Of a stretch of 64,000 nt of DNA, positions 12,401 to 22,599 are shown piece after piece (the stretch's first letter is position 1; each line of letters opens with the position of its first letter). Position numbers and translations under genes: made by a program. Below the pieces are notes generated by a model. It made no database searches and had not been told where the DNA came from. It saw only the letters and a program-made list of their open reading frames with translations. Location of the stretch: NCBI GenBank assembly GCA_020740775.1, contig JAHEWK010000008.1, forward strand, positions 1,798,001 through 1,862,000, read 5' to 3'. The stretch is from Ilyonectria destructans (lineage: Eukaryota; Ascomycota; Sordariomycetes; Hypocreales; Nectriaceae).

Positions 12401-14310
12401 CCAGCATCAGTCTGCAATCCACTCATGAAGTAGATGATCAAAGTAAAGCATGTGACTTGGAGCATGACCACGGGAATATCGGTGATGGCGTTGGCGATGC
12501 AAAAGGCTGTTGGGCGGTAGAATCCGAATCGTTTGTGGCGCACTAGAATGGGTCGTCCCATGAAAGATGCCGTAGTCTCTGACATAGCCTCCAGCAAAAA
12601 GTACAAAACGGGGAAGAAGAGGACTCCGGGCCGCAGAAAGATAGATTGGCTGGTGTCGGGAAGGTTGTAAAACAGGCTACCGCAGACGAGGGCTTGGATG
12701 GTTGCAGATACGACTTTGATGGCGAGAGAGAGACGATCACCCATCATGATTTGCCATTGCCTACAATGTTAGTCTTTGCTATCAAGAAATGGATTCATGT
12801 GACATACCGTTGGGTGCAGTTGATGATTTGCTCTCGCATACCAGCGGTGTAGACGCCTCGGGTGCCCAGCTTCCATCTTCTCTGTCTCTTCTCTCTTTCG
12901 ACGGCCATTTTCAGGTCATCGACTTGATGATGCAGACTCTCCGGCTGCTGAATGAGCTCCTTCATCAGTCTGCATGTGTCACTCCGCTTGTAGGCACTCT
13001 CAAACTCCTCGGGCGTGGTTGGGACTTGATGCTCAAGCCCTGGTGCAATCTCGCGTTCAGTCTTCACAGTGACAGACGTGAGGAAGTCAGCAATGTTTGC
13101 TCCCCTGGGACAGACGAACCCCAGGTCTTCAAAGTACGACTTGGCAGCGGTGCGAAGGCCGTAGTAAATGACACGGCCTTCAGCGAGAACAATAACCTTG
13201 TTGAAAGCATCAAAGATGCCGTTTCCAGCTTGGTAGGTCGTGAGTACAATGGACTTTCCGTTGACGTCAGCATCCTTTCGCAGAGTCTCCACGAATTCAA
13301 GGGCTGTCTTGGAGTCGAGGCCTCGCGTTGGCTGATCCCAGAACTGCAGAGGACTCTAAGAACATAATTAGTCTCTAAAATCATACTGGTATGATTCATT
13401 GAAAAAAACAAACCTGACTAGCCATCACTTCCGCAAGGGAAACTCGCTTTCGCTCTCCGCCAGAAACACCACGGATGAACTCATTTCCGACCAGTGTTTT
13501 CTTGGTGTGACCGATGCCCAAAGAATCAAGAATGTTGTTTCGCATATCCTGGACGAAATGGTGCTTCTTTTCCACATGTTCGGGTCTCTCGCGGGGAACT
13601 TTGTTTCGAAGTGCAAACTTCATTGTCTGGTTGACAGTCAAAGTCGGGAAATGAATATCATCTATCAAGCCTGTCAGTTTTTGAAATTACATCTTCGAGT
13701 GCTTCGGAACGAACCTTCAGTGTTGAAAACAATCTGCTGGCGATACTTTTTTGTTTCCTTATGATCCATACTACCGTATCGCGTCTCTCCTACGACTTCT
13801 TGAAACGACTCTCGGTGGTTGGAGAGCACGCGAAGGAGAGAGGTACAGCCCGATCCAGGTCGGCCCAGTACGAGAAGCTAATATGTTAGCAAAGACTAAA
13901 GGTTTTGGTTAATTAGTACATACCATCTCTCCTGGGCTCACTTGGCCAGTTACGTCGTGCAGAATAGTCTAGTGCTGTTAGTGTTTCACGTCCATAGTCA
14001 AGCTGGATATTCAACTTCATACTCTCTTTGGTCGTTCATCACGACTGAACAGATCCAAAAGCTGTCGAGGATCAACTCTCGACCAAAGAGTCTCTCCAAG
14101 AGCCTCATCAGGGGCGGTTACTCTCACACTAACATCCTTGAATGTCAGGGTGAGATGCTTCTGGATGAAGTCTTTGCCGCGCTCCTGGTCAACACTCTCT
14201 TGCTCCACATCTGTATCACTGGATGATCCGTATTGTGATCCTTGACCGTGAAGTACAGATTGGCGTGGCAGTTCAGCCACTGTGTCGGTGTCGGTAGGTG
14301 TAGACGTCAT
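9457..14310 (-). CDS. full-size PDR-type (ABCG) ABC transporter
   Basis: A plasma-membrane ATP-driven exporter of the pleiotropic drug resistance subfamily, arranged NBD1-TMD1-NBD2-TMD2. I read 14 exons: 14310-14023, 13968-13924, 13877-13715, 13661-13414, 13355-12808, 12760-12255, 12200-11582, 11526-11252, 11210-10935, 10884-10574, 10527-10321, 10270-10111, 10048-9609, 9555-9457. All 13 introns are GT-AG and the phases close to 1,394 residues without a stop. NBD1 has the PDR-typical degenerate Walker [10 protein letters not shown] (about 116-124), signature [13 protein letters not shown] (231-243) and a Walker B ending [13 protein letters not shown]2 has the canonical GCSGAGKTT Walker A (about 797-805), a degenerate signature ([12 protein letters not shown]) and [12 protein letters not shown]. 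The motif [18 protein letters not shown] of TMD2 is PDR-typical. The N-terminus before NBD1 is short. It lies directly downstream of the Zn2Cys6 regulator, suggesting linked control. Substrate unknown. Confidence 0.93.
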
Positions 14311-14438
14311 GTTAGCTGCTGCTTAGCTCGAGGAGATTTGTGATTTGGCGATGATTCTCTCCTCTCGCAACAACAGCCTAAAGAAATTGAGGCTCAAGAA
14401 CTGATTCTCATGAATTATTTCTATCTAGACTCTCATAG

Positions 14439-14446
14439 TATATATG
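14439..14446 (-). promoter_or_regulatory. TATA-like box of the PDR transporter gene
   Basis: A TATATA stretch inside the short palindrome CTCATAGTATATATGAG lies about 130 bp upstream of the transporter ATG. It is the only TATA-like sequence in the 468-bp gap to the regulator gene. Confidence 0.4.
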
Positions 14447-14497
14447 AGATTGTAAGTTCGGCAACAAACCCGATCGTTACTCATACATCCGTACTGC

Positions 14498-14507
14498 CGG
14501 ATATCCG
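14498..14507. promoter_or_regulatory. CGG-N4-CCG palindrome, candidate Zn2Cys6 binding site
   Basis: CGGATATCCG is a perfect 10-bp palindrome about 190 bp upstream of the transporter start. Inverted CGG half-sites are the typical target of fungal Zn2Cys6 dimers, and a gene for such a regulator lies immediately upstream. The link between this site and that regulator is inference. Confidence 0.4.
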
Positions 14508-14778
14508 CTCTAGGTCCGCCATCTACCGTATTTCCACCAAGCCACGACCCATCAACCAAGATAGGGATTGACCAGCACCAACGAATCACTGATCGACAAA
14601 TTGCAGAATTCCAGCATTTGTCCGCCCGTCATCTTCCTGACAAATCCATCACAGCGGATCTGAGCCAGTATTATTAAAGCCGGACGCTCTAAACCCCGAA
14701 ACATCAATGTCAGCTGGATCCACCCTGACGTTTGTTGGGCGGGAACCATGCGTCCATGACTACAGCCGGCCGTGTTTA

Positions 14779-17101
14779 TCAGGAAGCGAAGTTAAATGTC
14801 TGGCTTGCGTCAAGAGACAGGAAGGTCTCCATATCCATAGTTCCAAAGTCAATATCCCAGCCGACATCAGCGGCTGTAAAGTCGATCTGGTCATCGGACC
14901 GCAAGCCCGATGACGGCGAAGTCCCGTTCATCCCGCCAGAAAGGTCGAACCCGAATGGCATGGACGGGTACGTAAATGCCGGTGTCTCGCCGATCCCACT
15001 AGCCGGGATTATGGACGAGGGACCCGGCATCGCGGCGGAATAGACGCTTTGTTGGGCGTCTGATTGCCGTGCTTCCGGCTCCACTTGGTCCTTCAGTTCC
15101 AAGTCGGGAAATACTGAGCGGACCATTTGTTCGATTGATGCAATCGTAACAGGCAACTGCCCGCCGCTTTGGCTTTTAGTGACCATCGAGCGGAGACATC
15201 TGAGTGCTGAGTGAATCCAAGGAAGGTTGCGATGCGCAGATTTCCTCTCTTGCAACATGTCAAAGGCCAAAGCGTAGCACGCGCCTTCGATGAAAAAGCC
15301 ATGGTACTTGATGTCCTGTGATTGGTTAGAGGCTGTAGATTTCAAAGAGAAAGCCTCTCAGATCGCACTTACACGACACAAGACGTTGGTGGCGCAAGAT
15401 CCAGTCAAGAAACCGATTGAATTTCTCGCAGCTTCCAGGCAATATTCGCAAGCGGTGTTGAGCCATGATGGAGGGGTATGGTTGTTTTCTGCAGAGCCAT
15501 CGTCAGATGAGGAATTATCATGCTTCAACTTTGCTCGCAAAATCAAGAACGGCCTGAATGTCAATAGTAGGGTGTGGTGATACACTAGCTAGTTAGCACT
15601 AGATGCACGTCCATGGCTCGGCTTTGACTTACTAGTAGACACCATAGCTTGGCAAACACCAAGTTCTCCAGTACTCGCATCTCCTACGAGGCCGAATTTC
15701 ATGTCTTTTGACTGCCTCTCCGCAAATCGGTGTAGCTCGCGACGGATCTCGTTTGCCGCGTTCCACACTGGCAGGAGTGAGTCATGCCGCGGGCTATAAA
15801 TGAGGCGGACGCATTTCGACATGATGCGAGATAGGGTGACAAGTGAGATCAGCAACTTGTGCTCGCTAGGAACTGGAATACTTGACCCCGGGTCAGGAAT
15901 AGAGCTTGGGCGACCGACAACAAAGCAAGTCCAGCTGTTCTGAGGTTAGGAGCCGAGCATATTCAGTTTGAAGGGGATTGCAGCATACGTCTCCCAAAAA
16001 TACAAGCTCCAGAACAATAGCCTTCGTTGTTCTACATCCTCCATGGATTGACCAGGGCGAACACAAACGTCCTTATGTAAGCCAGCCGCGACAGCTTTTC
16101 TTACCGCAGTGCCGATGTGGAGAAATTGCGAGTTCGGCTTAGCTCTCTCTGATTGGAAGTGACCGTAAAGCTATGTCAGTAGATGAAAAGGTCTGTTGCG
16201 GGAAGTTAAGACTTATCATCATGAGGTGTATTTGAACCACCTGTGTGTTGACCACCTCATCCAGCTTGGCAGCTCCCTGCTTTGCCTTCTGGAACAAAAA
16301 TTCCGCGATAGCTTCATCCCCGGTCATCGACGCCCCTAGTGCTACGGCCAGCATTATTATTATGGTGTCTGATGAGTCAAAGTCGAAGATTCCAGGTGGC
16401 TGAAACAGGCTATCCAGACGCCGCCTGTACGTATCCTTGTCCAGAACCGGAATGCCATGCCAGTACGTCAAGAGATATCTCTCGAGCAATCGTCTTGCTG
16501 TGTCAGGATCAAGCAACATGGCAGAGTAGTCTTCGGAGACAGTTGCTGGCCGCTGGTTGTCGGCCAAGTCACCGAAGAACAATCGTCGATGGCTGAAGAG
16601 GTCCAGGCCAGGACCAACTTCCTCGACGCCCTCGCGCGGCGGGGACTTGGGTCGCGTCCCTTCAATCTGGTGGTAGATGGAATTGAGTAGTGCAAAATTA
16701 GATGACGGGCCATAGTAAAGCTGAAGAAGACACGAGGGCGATGCGCGATGGGTAGCGGCCACGCTCATGTTGTTGATGCTTCGCTCACTCCCCATGTTGG
16801 ATCCGGGCGGAGCGACCGAGTCCGCGGTGTCGGCGGCTTCGGGGATCGGCGTCGGCGCGGCGACTGATCCATCCTCGGACGGTTCAAGCGACGGGGATTC
16901 CTGGGCCTCCTGCGACATGATGTTCTCATAGGCGGCCATTCGCGGTTTGGTCTTGCGCATGCGATTGCGAGCCTTCTCGCGGTAAACACAATTGAGGCCG
17001 CGAAACTTGCAGCTCTCGCAGGGCGTCTGGCCATTGCACTTGATCTTTTTGACGCGGCATTCTTGGCAGGCCTTTGAGATGCGCCATTTCGTCGGGTTCA
17101 T
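14779..17101 (-). CDS. Zn2Cys6 fungal transcription factor with fungal-specific TF domain
   Basis: A nuclear DNA-binding regulator. The N-terminal binuclear zinc cluster is complete, with Cys12, 15, 22, 28, 31 and 38 in C-x2-C-x6-C-x5-C-x2-C-x6-C spacing. A basic linker (KARNRMRKTKPR) and an acidic/serine-rich stretch follow. The fungal-specific (middle homology) domain starts near residue 200 and includes YLLTYWHGIPVLDKDTY. Exons read: 17101-16217, 16170-15989, 15934-15633, 15584-15373, 15315-14779, giving 705 residues. Introns 2-4 are GT-AG. Intron 1 (16216-16171, 46 bp) must start ATAAGT, not GTAAGT, to keep the domain in frame; a canonical alternative starting at CAG|GTGGTT would delete conserved residues. 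So the gene is either spliced non-canonically or recently damaged. It lies 468 bp upstream of the PDR transporter and 346 bp downstream of the UPF0303 gene, all on one strand. Confidence 0.85.
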
Positions 17102-17447
17102 GGTGGTTGTTCTCGATGCCGGCTGATGAGCATGGCGTACCGTACCACTGAGTGAGTCCGGCCAAGGTCTGACTGAGTTGGGTAAACGTACGTGGATTGG
17201 CGCGCTAACCCGATACCGCGGCTTTGGTGCATAGTTTCATCACTGGTTTCGCTTTAATACATGTTCATGCTGCCAGTCCCACAGTCGGAGCATTCCATTT
17301 TGGGTAAAAGCTCCCGTCGCCGCCATGCATTGACGCCATGCGAGCGCATCCAGGGCTTGCGTCTGGGCGTTTTTGCAGTCTCCAAAACAGGATTACGGGT
17401 ATTATTAGTTACTATATTTACGCATCCTAGCTTGTTTTAAATCGCGA
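17102..17447. other. intergenic, promoter of the Zn2Cys6 regulator
   Basis: A 346-bp gap between the UPF0303 stop and the regulator ATG. No TATA box or repeat stands out. Confidence 0.4.
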
Positions 17448-18102
17448 TTATTTCCAGTGCTCCTTGATGACATCCACAATTACTCCGTGGTCCTCATCCT
17501 GCTTCAGTCCACTCACGATGACCGTAGCCACAATTCCCTCAACACCCTTGACACGGATGGGAATCGCGCCACCATGGATCGCATAGTTGCATTTCTGCTC
17601 GTCGCTGATGGCGAACTTGGAGCTGAACAGAGCCTCATCGCCATCAAACTTGCAGTGCATGTACCAGCTGCTGTTTCCGAATCGGAGAACTGTGTTCCGC
17701 TTTCGGCTCACCCAGCGCTCGTTGTCGGGAACCACGCCGGGGCCAGTCACAGTTTGGAAGACGACTTGTGAGCTGTTGGCCAGGGCAATGGAAATCAGCG
17801 CCGGCGTCTTCTTGGCAAAGGGGAGGAGACGAGCGTAGAGTAGGTTGCCCAGAATAAAGGCGTCCTCGCTGGTGAAAGAGTCCAACGTGAAGGAATCACC
17901 ATCAATCTTGAGTTGCTCGGGCTATATTGCATTTTCGTTAACTATGAGGCTCTTCGGGTGTGAACTAGCGCTTGGTTGAGCTTACGTCTGAAGAGGGCTT
18001 GGGAATCGGGACCGGAGCGCCCGGGTTCTGGATTGCCTCCTGCACCTTTTGCAAGGCTGCAACAGCGGGCACCTGGCGAGTGAGGACGGTTTGAGACATC
18101 AT
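17448..18102 (-). CDS. UPF0303 / HbpS-like (haem-degrading domain) family protein
   Basis: A small conserved protein of 196 residues related to yeast Ybr137w and bacterial GlcG/HbpS-fold proteins. The precise biochemical role of the family is not settled; some HbpS relatives bind or degrade haem, and yeast Ybr137w has been linked to tail-anchored protein handling. Exon 1 is 18102-17986, the intron 17985-17922 (GTAAGC...TATAG) and exon 2 is 17921-17448. The family core is visible in FTLDSFTSEDAFILGNLLY, ERWVSRKRNTVLRFGNSS and the C-terminal HGGAIPIRVKGVEGIVATVIVSG, where the glycine-rich HGGAIPI is characteristic. Two adjacent ATGs (18102 and 18099) could start it. It is the first of three same-strand genes leading to the regulator and transporter. 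Confidence 0.85.
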
Positions 18103-20140
18103 TTTTCTTGTTATTCAAACTTGGTGTTTGATGAAGACAGGTTGAAGGTAATTGAAGCGAAGATCATCGCGACTCTTAAGAATACCACTGTGGACCTTAC
18201 TCCGCATCTGCTTCCAGAGGTATTCCGCCGTGAACCTCGCCGAGGGCGGAGCCGTCGAGACATTCCAAACTCAAAACGTCTAGCTTCGCCGGAGATAGCC
18301 TGATGATTGTTCCAATAGAATTGCCGCCTATAAGTCAGCAATCCACGCCTTGCATCTCGAACTGCACATCAAGGCATGGAATTAAGGGCATCAGCTGCCA
18401 GGGTGATTGGCTGGTGTTGGGCCGATGTTTCCCCACGGCGAGTCGCGGGCAACTCTTCGCCCTGGCAGCGCACGCAGTACCAACGTTATTGCATCTCGGG
18501 CCTTAGGCCGGGATGCAGAAAAGGCGACGGAGCAACCAGTTGGGTAGCCGGCGCCGCAGCATCCTTATCTGTAGTTTGATGCAATTTGAGAGTTTTCTTA
18601 CTACTATTACCACGCAATGCGGATTTCATCTTCGCCGCCCCGGCCCAACACCATGTTAGAGTGGCTTGTGGAGTCCCTCACCCTGTACGATACGACACAA
18701 ATCAAATCTTGAATCCTGTTTGGAAATAGTGATGGAAATGCTCCAAACTTACTATCTTGACTATTGGGGTACAATACATACATGGTTTCTATTTGCTACA
18801 TAGTACCTAGTAGGTACATGTTGTCATGCTACGAACTTTGCAACAATTATACGCGGAGCCCCAGCTCAATGCGCCCGACACCAATAATTAGTCTGCTCTT
18901 ATTGTAAGCAATATCATCACACAGCAGCTCGGGTCATTTATCGCTCTTATTTTGCTTCATATATTTAGGACCACCAGGAAAGAATACATCTCAAATATTT
19001 CATTCTCATTTCAATACATATTTAGCGATTATTTAATTATCTCCGATTACCACCGTCTTTTATTATGTGGATTGCCATTCGCACATATACCTATATTCTT
19101 AATCCTACTAATAATTATACAATATCCTCTTAGAGTAGTTTGAAGATAATTTTTCTAGAGATTGGTATTTAGTATTTTTATTTATTTATTAGGTCTAATT
19201 TAATAAGAAAGACAGACACTTAGTACTACTCTTTATTATTGATCGGTGGTTTTACGTGATGTCCCCGCCGTAATCCGAAAAACCACTCGGAGGAAACCAC
19301 CTTTTTTGATTATATCCAAATTAGGTCAACATCGTTGACTAAAACGCGGGTTTTTTCCCAATGGATAATGTATAGATACCTTGAGGCTACTTAAAGTCTG
19401 CTCGCAGACATCGAATTGCTGGACCATCCTGCAATGCAGGTTAACGACACTGCGATGATACCGTGGTCAGGGTTATATGAAAGAAATGCCCGGCCTAAAG
19501 CGCCAAGACAATGATAGAAGAAGTATAAGAGGACCTGCGCAGTCTGAGCTCATATTCAATTGGAAATAGATAGAGCCACCAATTGACAGCTAACGATCGT
19601 CCTGAACCACACCCATGATGACATCAGTCGCTGAGATGCCGTATTTGATTTCAAGTTCGTTAATCCCACGTACTCTTATATTCTTATTTCCAAGATAGAG
19701 CGATTGTCTCGTAGGCTTTCTCTCGATAATTTAAGAATCTGAGTCATCTCACTCGATAGCACCCTAGGAACCACACATGTCGTCTGGAATTCACAGAACT
19801 CTTTTGTAAACATCTCAGACGCGTCCGTATCAGCTTACATTGACCATGTACGTCATTGTCGCCATTTCTCATCATGTACTGATACACGAGTCGGTACCCG
19901 AAAAGCTAGAACTCGTCAACAGGAGGGCGTTCCCCGCTTAAGACTTCTTTGTGTCCACACTAACTCGGAGAAGCCGTTGATTGGACTGGCCACGCCCTTC
20001 CACGCGCCCTTCCACGGTTTGGGGCGGCAAATCATGAGCGGATCTCGCAGCGACGGGCCGACATAAAACCTCTTGCCATTTCCTACCCAACATTCCATAT
20101 TTACAAGCCATCCCGTCGACAAGATCTTCAAAAAACAATC
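18103..20140. other. intergenic with AT-rich transposon relic
   Basis: No protein-coding gene recognised. The middle (about 18,950-19,250) is strongly AT-rich and contains a truncated copy of the repeat family of the 52-kb element, listed separately. The last few hundred bases are the aminotransferase promoter region. Confidence 0.5.
19070..19230 (+). repeat. truncated, decayed copy of the 52-kb hAT-like MITE
   Basis: This stretch matches the reverse complement of 52,111-52,310. Shared landmarks in the same order are ATTGCCATTCGCACATA (ATTGCTATTCGCACACA in the other copy), ACTATATTCTTAATCC-type sequence, a TTTAGTATT block and TATTTATTAGGTCTAATTTAA, then GAAAGACAGACACTTAGTAC. Differences are mostly transitions. 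Only one terminus is recognisable; the other end is lost after about 19,230. Confidence 0.65.
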
Positions 20141-21454
20141 ATGGCTCTTTCAACACGTGCCCAGAACGCGGAGCAGGCAACCAAGGGGCTGCTCATCTGG
20201 GAAGTCATCCCCAACCTCTGGGACCCCGAGACGAACCCCGACGGTATCGTGAGCTTGGGAGTGGCAGAGAACTCCCTCATGCACAATGTCCTTTCAGAGC
20301 ACATCCACGAGAACCTCGCCCTTACGCATCCTGCCTTCACGTATGGCGACGGCACAACGGGTACCAAACGCATCAAGGCGTCCGTCTCCCGCTTCCTGAC
20401 GAAGCATCTGAAGCCTGTCAGGCCGATTGAGCCTGAGCACCTCTCCATGACCAATGGATGCAGTGCCGCTATCGAGCATCTTTCTTGGGCTGTGGCGAAC
20501 CCTGGCGAATGCTTTCTTCTCGGACAGCCATACTACGGCACTTTTATCCCAGATCTCACTTGCCGATTTGGTGCCAAAGTTCTTCCTGTTCCCTTCCAGG
20601 ACGTTGATCCGCTTGGCGAAGATGCCGTTCAGAAGTATGAGAATGTTCTCCTCGAAGCCCAAGCCAAGGGTCAAAAGGTTGCAGGACTCGTCATCAGCCA
20701 CCCACACAATCCACTGGGTCGGTGCTATTCTCGCAGCGTCATCATCAGCCTAATGAAGCTGTGCCAAAAGTACCAAATGCACTTCATTAGCGACGAGATC
20801 TATGCCTTGTCAGTCTGGCGCAATACCGTTGACGCACAACCTCCTTCCGTTCCTTTCGAATCTGCCCTGGCTATCGACCCAACCGGCATTATCGATCCCT
20901 CTCTCGTCCATGTTCTTTGGGGCATGTCGAAGGACTTTGGAGCCAATGGAATTCGCGTTGGAACACTGATCTCTCAATCCAACCCTTCGCTCCATTCTTC
21001 CATTGTGGCTGTGGGACTGTACAGCTCGGTTTCGTCCCTCTCGGATCACATCACAGCCAATCTGCTCGATGACGACGCCTGGGTAGATGTTTACATTGCA
21101 GAGAATCAAAAGAGACTATCCCAACAGTACACGCGGGTGGTAGCGTGGGCGAAAAAGAACGACATCACTTACGCCCCTGGTGTCAATGCTGCGTTCTTCC
21201 TTTGGGTCGACCTCGGAAAGGTCTATAGGGCACACCACCAGGTTGCTGAGAATGAAGATGTCTCAGATTTAATTACCAAGGCCTTGTTGTCGAAGAAGAT
21301 TTTCCTCGCGTCTGGAAAAGATTTCGGATCCGAGAAGACCGGATGGTACAGGATTGTGTTTTCCCACCCTGATGCATATCTAGATGAGGGACTTCAGCGT
21401 GTTGTGGCAGCGCTAACGTCGACATTGGATTTCTCGAGACTTAGAATCGATTGA
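20141..21454 (+). CDS. PLP-dependent aminotransferase class I/II, ACC synthase-like
   Basis: A single-exon gene for 437 residues of the fold-type I PLP superfamily, in the group annotated in fungi as 1-aminocyclopropane-1-carboxylate synthase-like. This group also includes C-S lyase-like enzymes of epidithiodioxopiperazine clusters. Visible motifs: VSLGVAENSL near the N-terminus, TNGCSAAIEHL, SHPHNPLGR (PLP-ring and substrate binding), ISDEIYALSVW (pyridine-N Asp) and the Schiff-base lysine Lys264 in WGMSKDFGANGIRVG, whose Arg binds the PLP phosphate. There is no targeting peptide, so it is probably cytosolic. It lies 380 bp upstream of the co-oriented DUF1857 gene. The actual reaction (transamination, ACC formation or beta-elimination) cannot be read from the motifs. 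Confidence 0.85.
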   Translation: MALSTRAQNAEQATKGLLIWEVIPNLWDPETNPDGIVSLGVAENSLMHNVLSEHIHENLALTHPAFTYGDGTTGTKRIKASVSRFLTKHLKPVRPIEPEHLSMTNGCSAAIEHLSWAVANPGECFLLGQPYYGTFIPDLTCRFGAKVLPVPFQDVDPLGEDAVQKYENVLLEAQAKGQKVAGLVISHPHNPLGRCYSRSVIISLMKLCQKYQMHFISDEIYALSVWRNTVDAQPPSVPFESALAIDPTGIIDPSLVHVLWGMSKDFGANGIRVGTLISQSNPSLHSSIVAVGLYSSVSSLSDHITANLLDDDAWVDVYIAENQKRLSQQYTRVVAWAKKNDITYAPGVNAAFFLWVDLGKVYRAHHQVAENEDVSDLITKALLSKKIFLASGKDFGSEKTGWYRIVFSHPDAYLDEGLQRVVAALTSTLDFSRLRID

Positions 21455-21833
21455 TATTTCAGTTCTAAAATTACTTTCATAATGCAGAAATACAAGAAGA
21501 AAGATTGGGTAGCCTAGCGTGCCATTCTTCGACGAGCCTAACGAATGCCTTCATAATCGTTGTATCTAAAGTTCAGTTGCATGTGCCAGCTAGAACAAAT
21601 CAGACCACATTTTGAATTTCAAATAGAGGGTCATGAATCCCCCCCCCTCCTGTTCGCCACGTCGTACGACTTTACTGCGTACCCTTGCCAGGTATTGTGC
21701 ACAACTGCGTGCGGGGTTTCTCCTGGATCCCTGATCATTAATGTGGAACTCAAATGGGACGAAGACCAGTTTCAAATCCTTCAACACCTCATCAATCCAC
21801 GACGGCCTGGAAAGCCCCATCATAATAAGCAAC

Positions 21834-22410
21834 ATGGTGGTCCTGAATCTCGCCTATACCGCTCCAGTCAATCCTTTGGGCGCAGCGCCAACCCTGACGC
21901 AGGATCAAGTCTGGGCTGGACTGAAGCTCAAGGCGCTCCGCCCGCAGGAATTCGTCCCCGCTATCGCTACTTGCGAGATTGTGTCTGAAGAGGCACATGA
22001 AGTGGCTACAAAGTGGTCCGAAATGTCACTTTCCGCTCTGACTCCGATATGAAGGGCGACCAGGCTCCGGTGAAGGAAACATGCTACCACTATGCGCCAA
22101 ACCGCGTTGAATTCCACCAAGAAGACGGCAGCATCATCTACAATATCATTGGCAAAGGGCCTGATGATCAGCTATTCCTGACATATTCCTTTGAGTGGCA
22201 TCACCCTGGGGTCCCAGACGGGAGCGAAAAGGCGCACGAGCTAGAGGAAACACATTGGAAGGTACATCACCCGCTCGTTGAATACTAGAGTAAACATTCG
22301 GATTCTAAGGATGTAATACTGACACTCTCGGCAAATAGGTTGCTAAGATGGCTGTGGAGAAAAGCATCATGACTCTTCGTCGTTTGGTTGCTGATGGAGA
22401 GATTCAGTGA
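21834..22410 (+). pseudogene. DUF1857 / AtaL-like SRPBCC protein gene with a frameshift
   Basis: The product resembles the DUF1857 family, named in part after AtaL of the acetylaranotin cluster: small START/SRPBCC-like proteins of about 160-170 residues. The N-terminal part (MVVLNLAYTAPVNPLGA... to CEIVSEEAHE, ending at 22001) and the next part (SGYKVVRNVTF onward) are in different frames. A single missing base near 22,000 explains this; the downstream frame has a TGA at 21998-22000, and no pair of splice sites gives an intron of workable length. The rest is intact: exon to 22261, GT-AG intron 22262-22338, final exon 22339-22410 ending RRLVADGEIQ. The otherwise well-kept codons suggest a recent lesion or a base missing from the assembly. 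It shares its orientation with the aminotransferase upstream. Confidence 0.72.
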
Positions 22411-22599
22411 ACCAGAGTCTTTGAGAACTATGTTGGAATGAGAGGTTGGATCTCAAAGCTTATTACGTGGCAACAAGAGAATTATATGACGGCTTGTGTC
22501 TATATTTCTATATACGTTGAAGAAAGTCCTGGTCTATCTCTAAATTTGAATGGCAGTACATATGTGCTGTATATACAAGAACAGTTTCAATATCCTAAC

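Noticed and set aside
14740..14830. Resemblance to a 5S rRNA start (CATGCGTCCATGACTAC)
   Set aside because: The sequence that follows is the coding 3' end of the regulator on the minus strand and lacks the conserved 5S internal control region.
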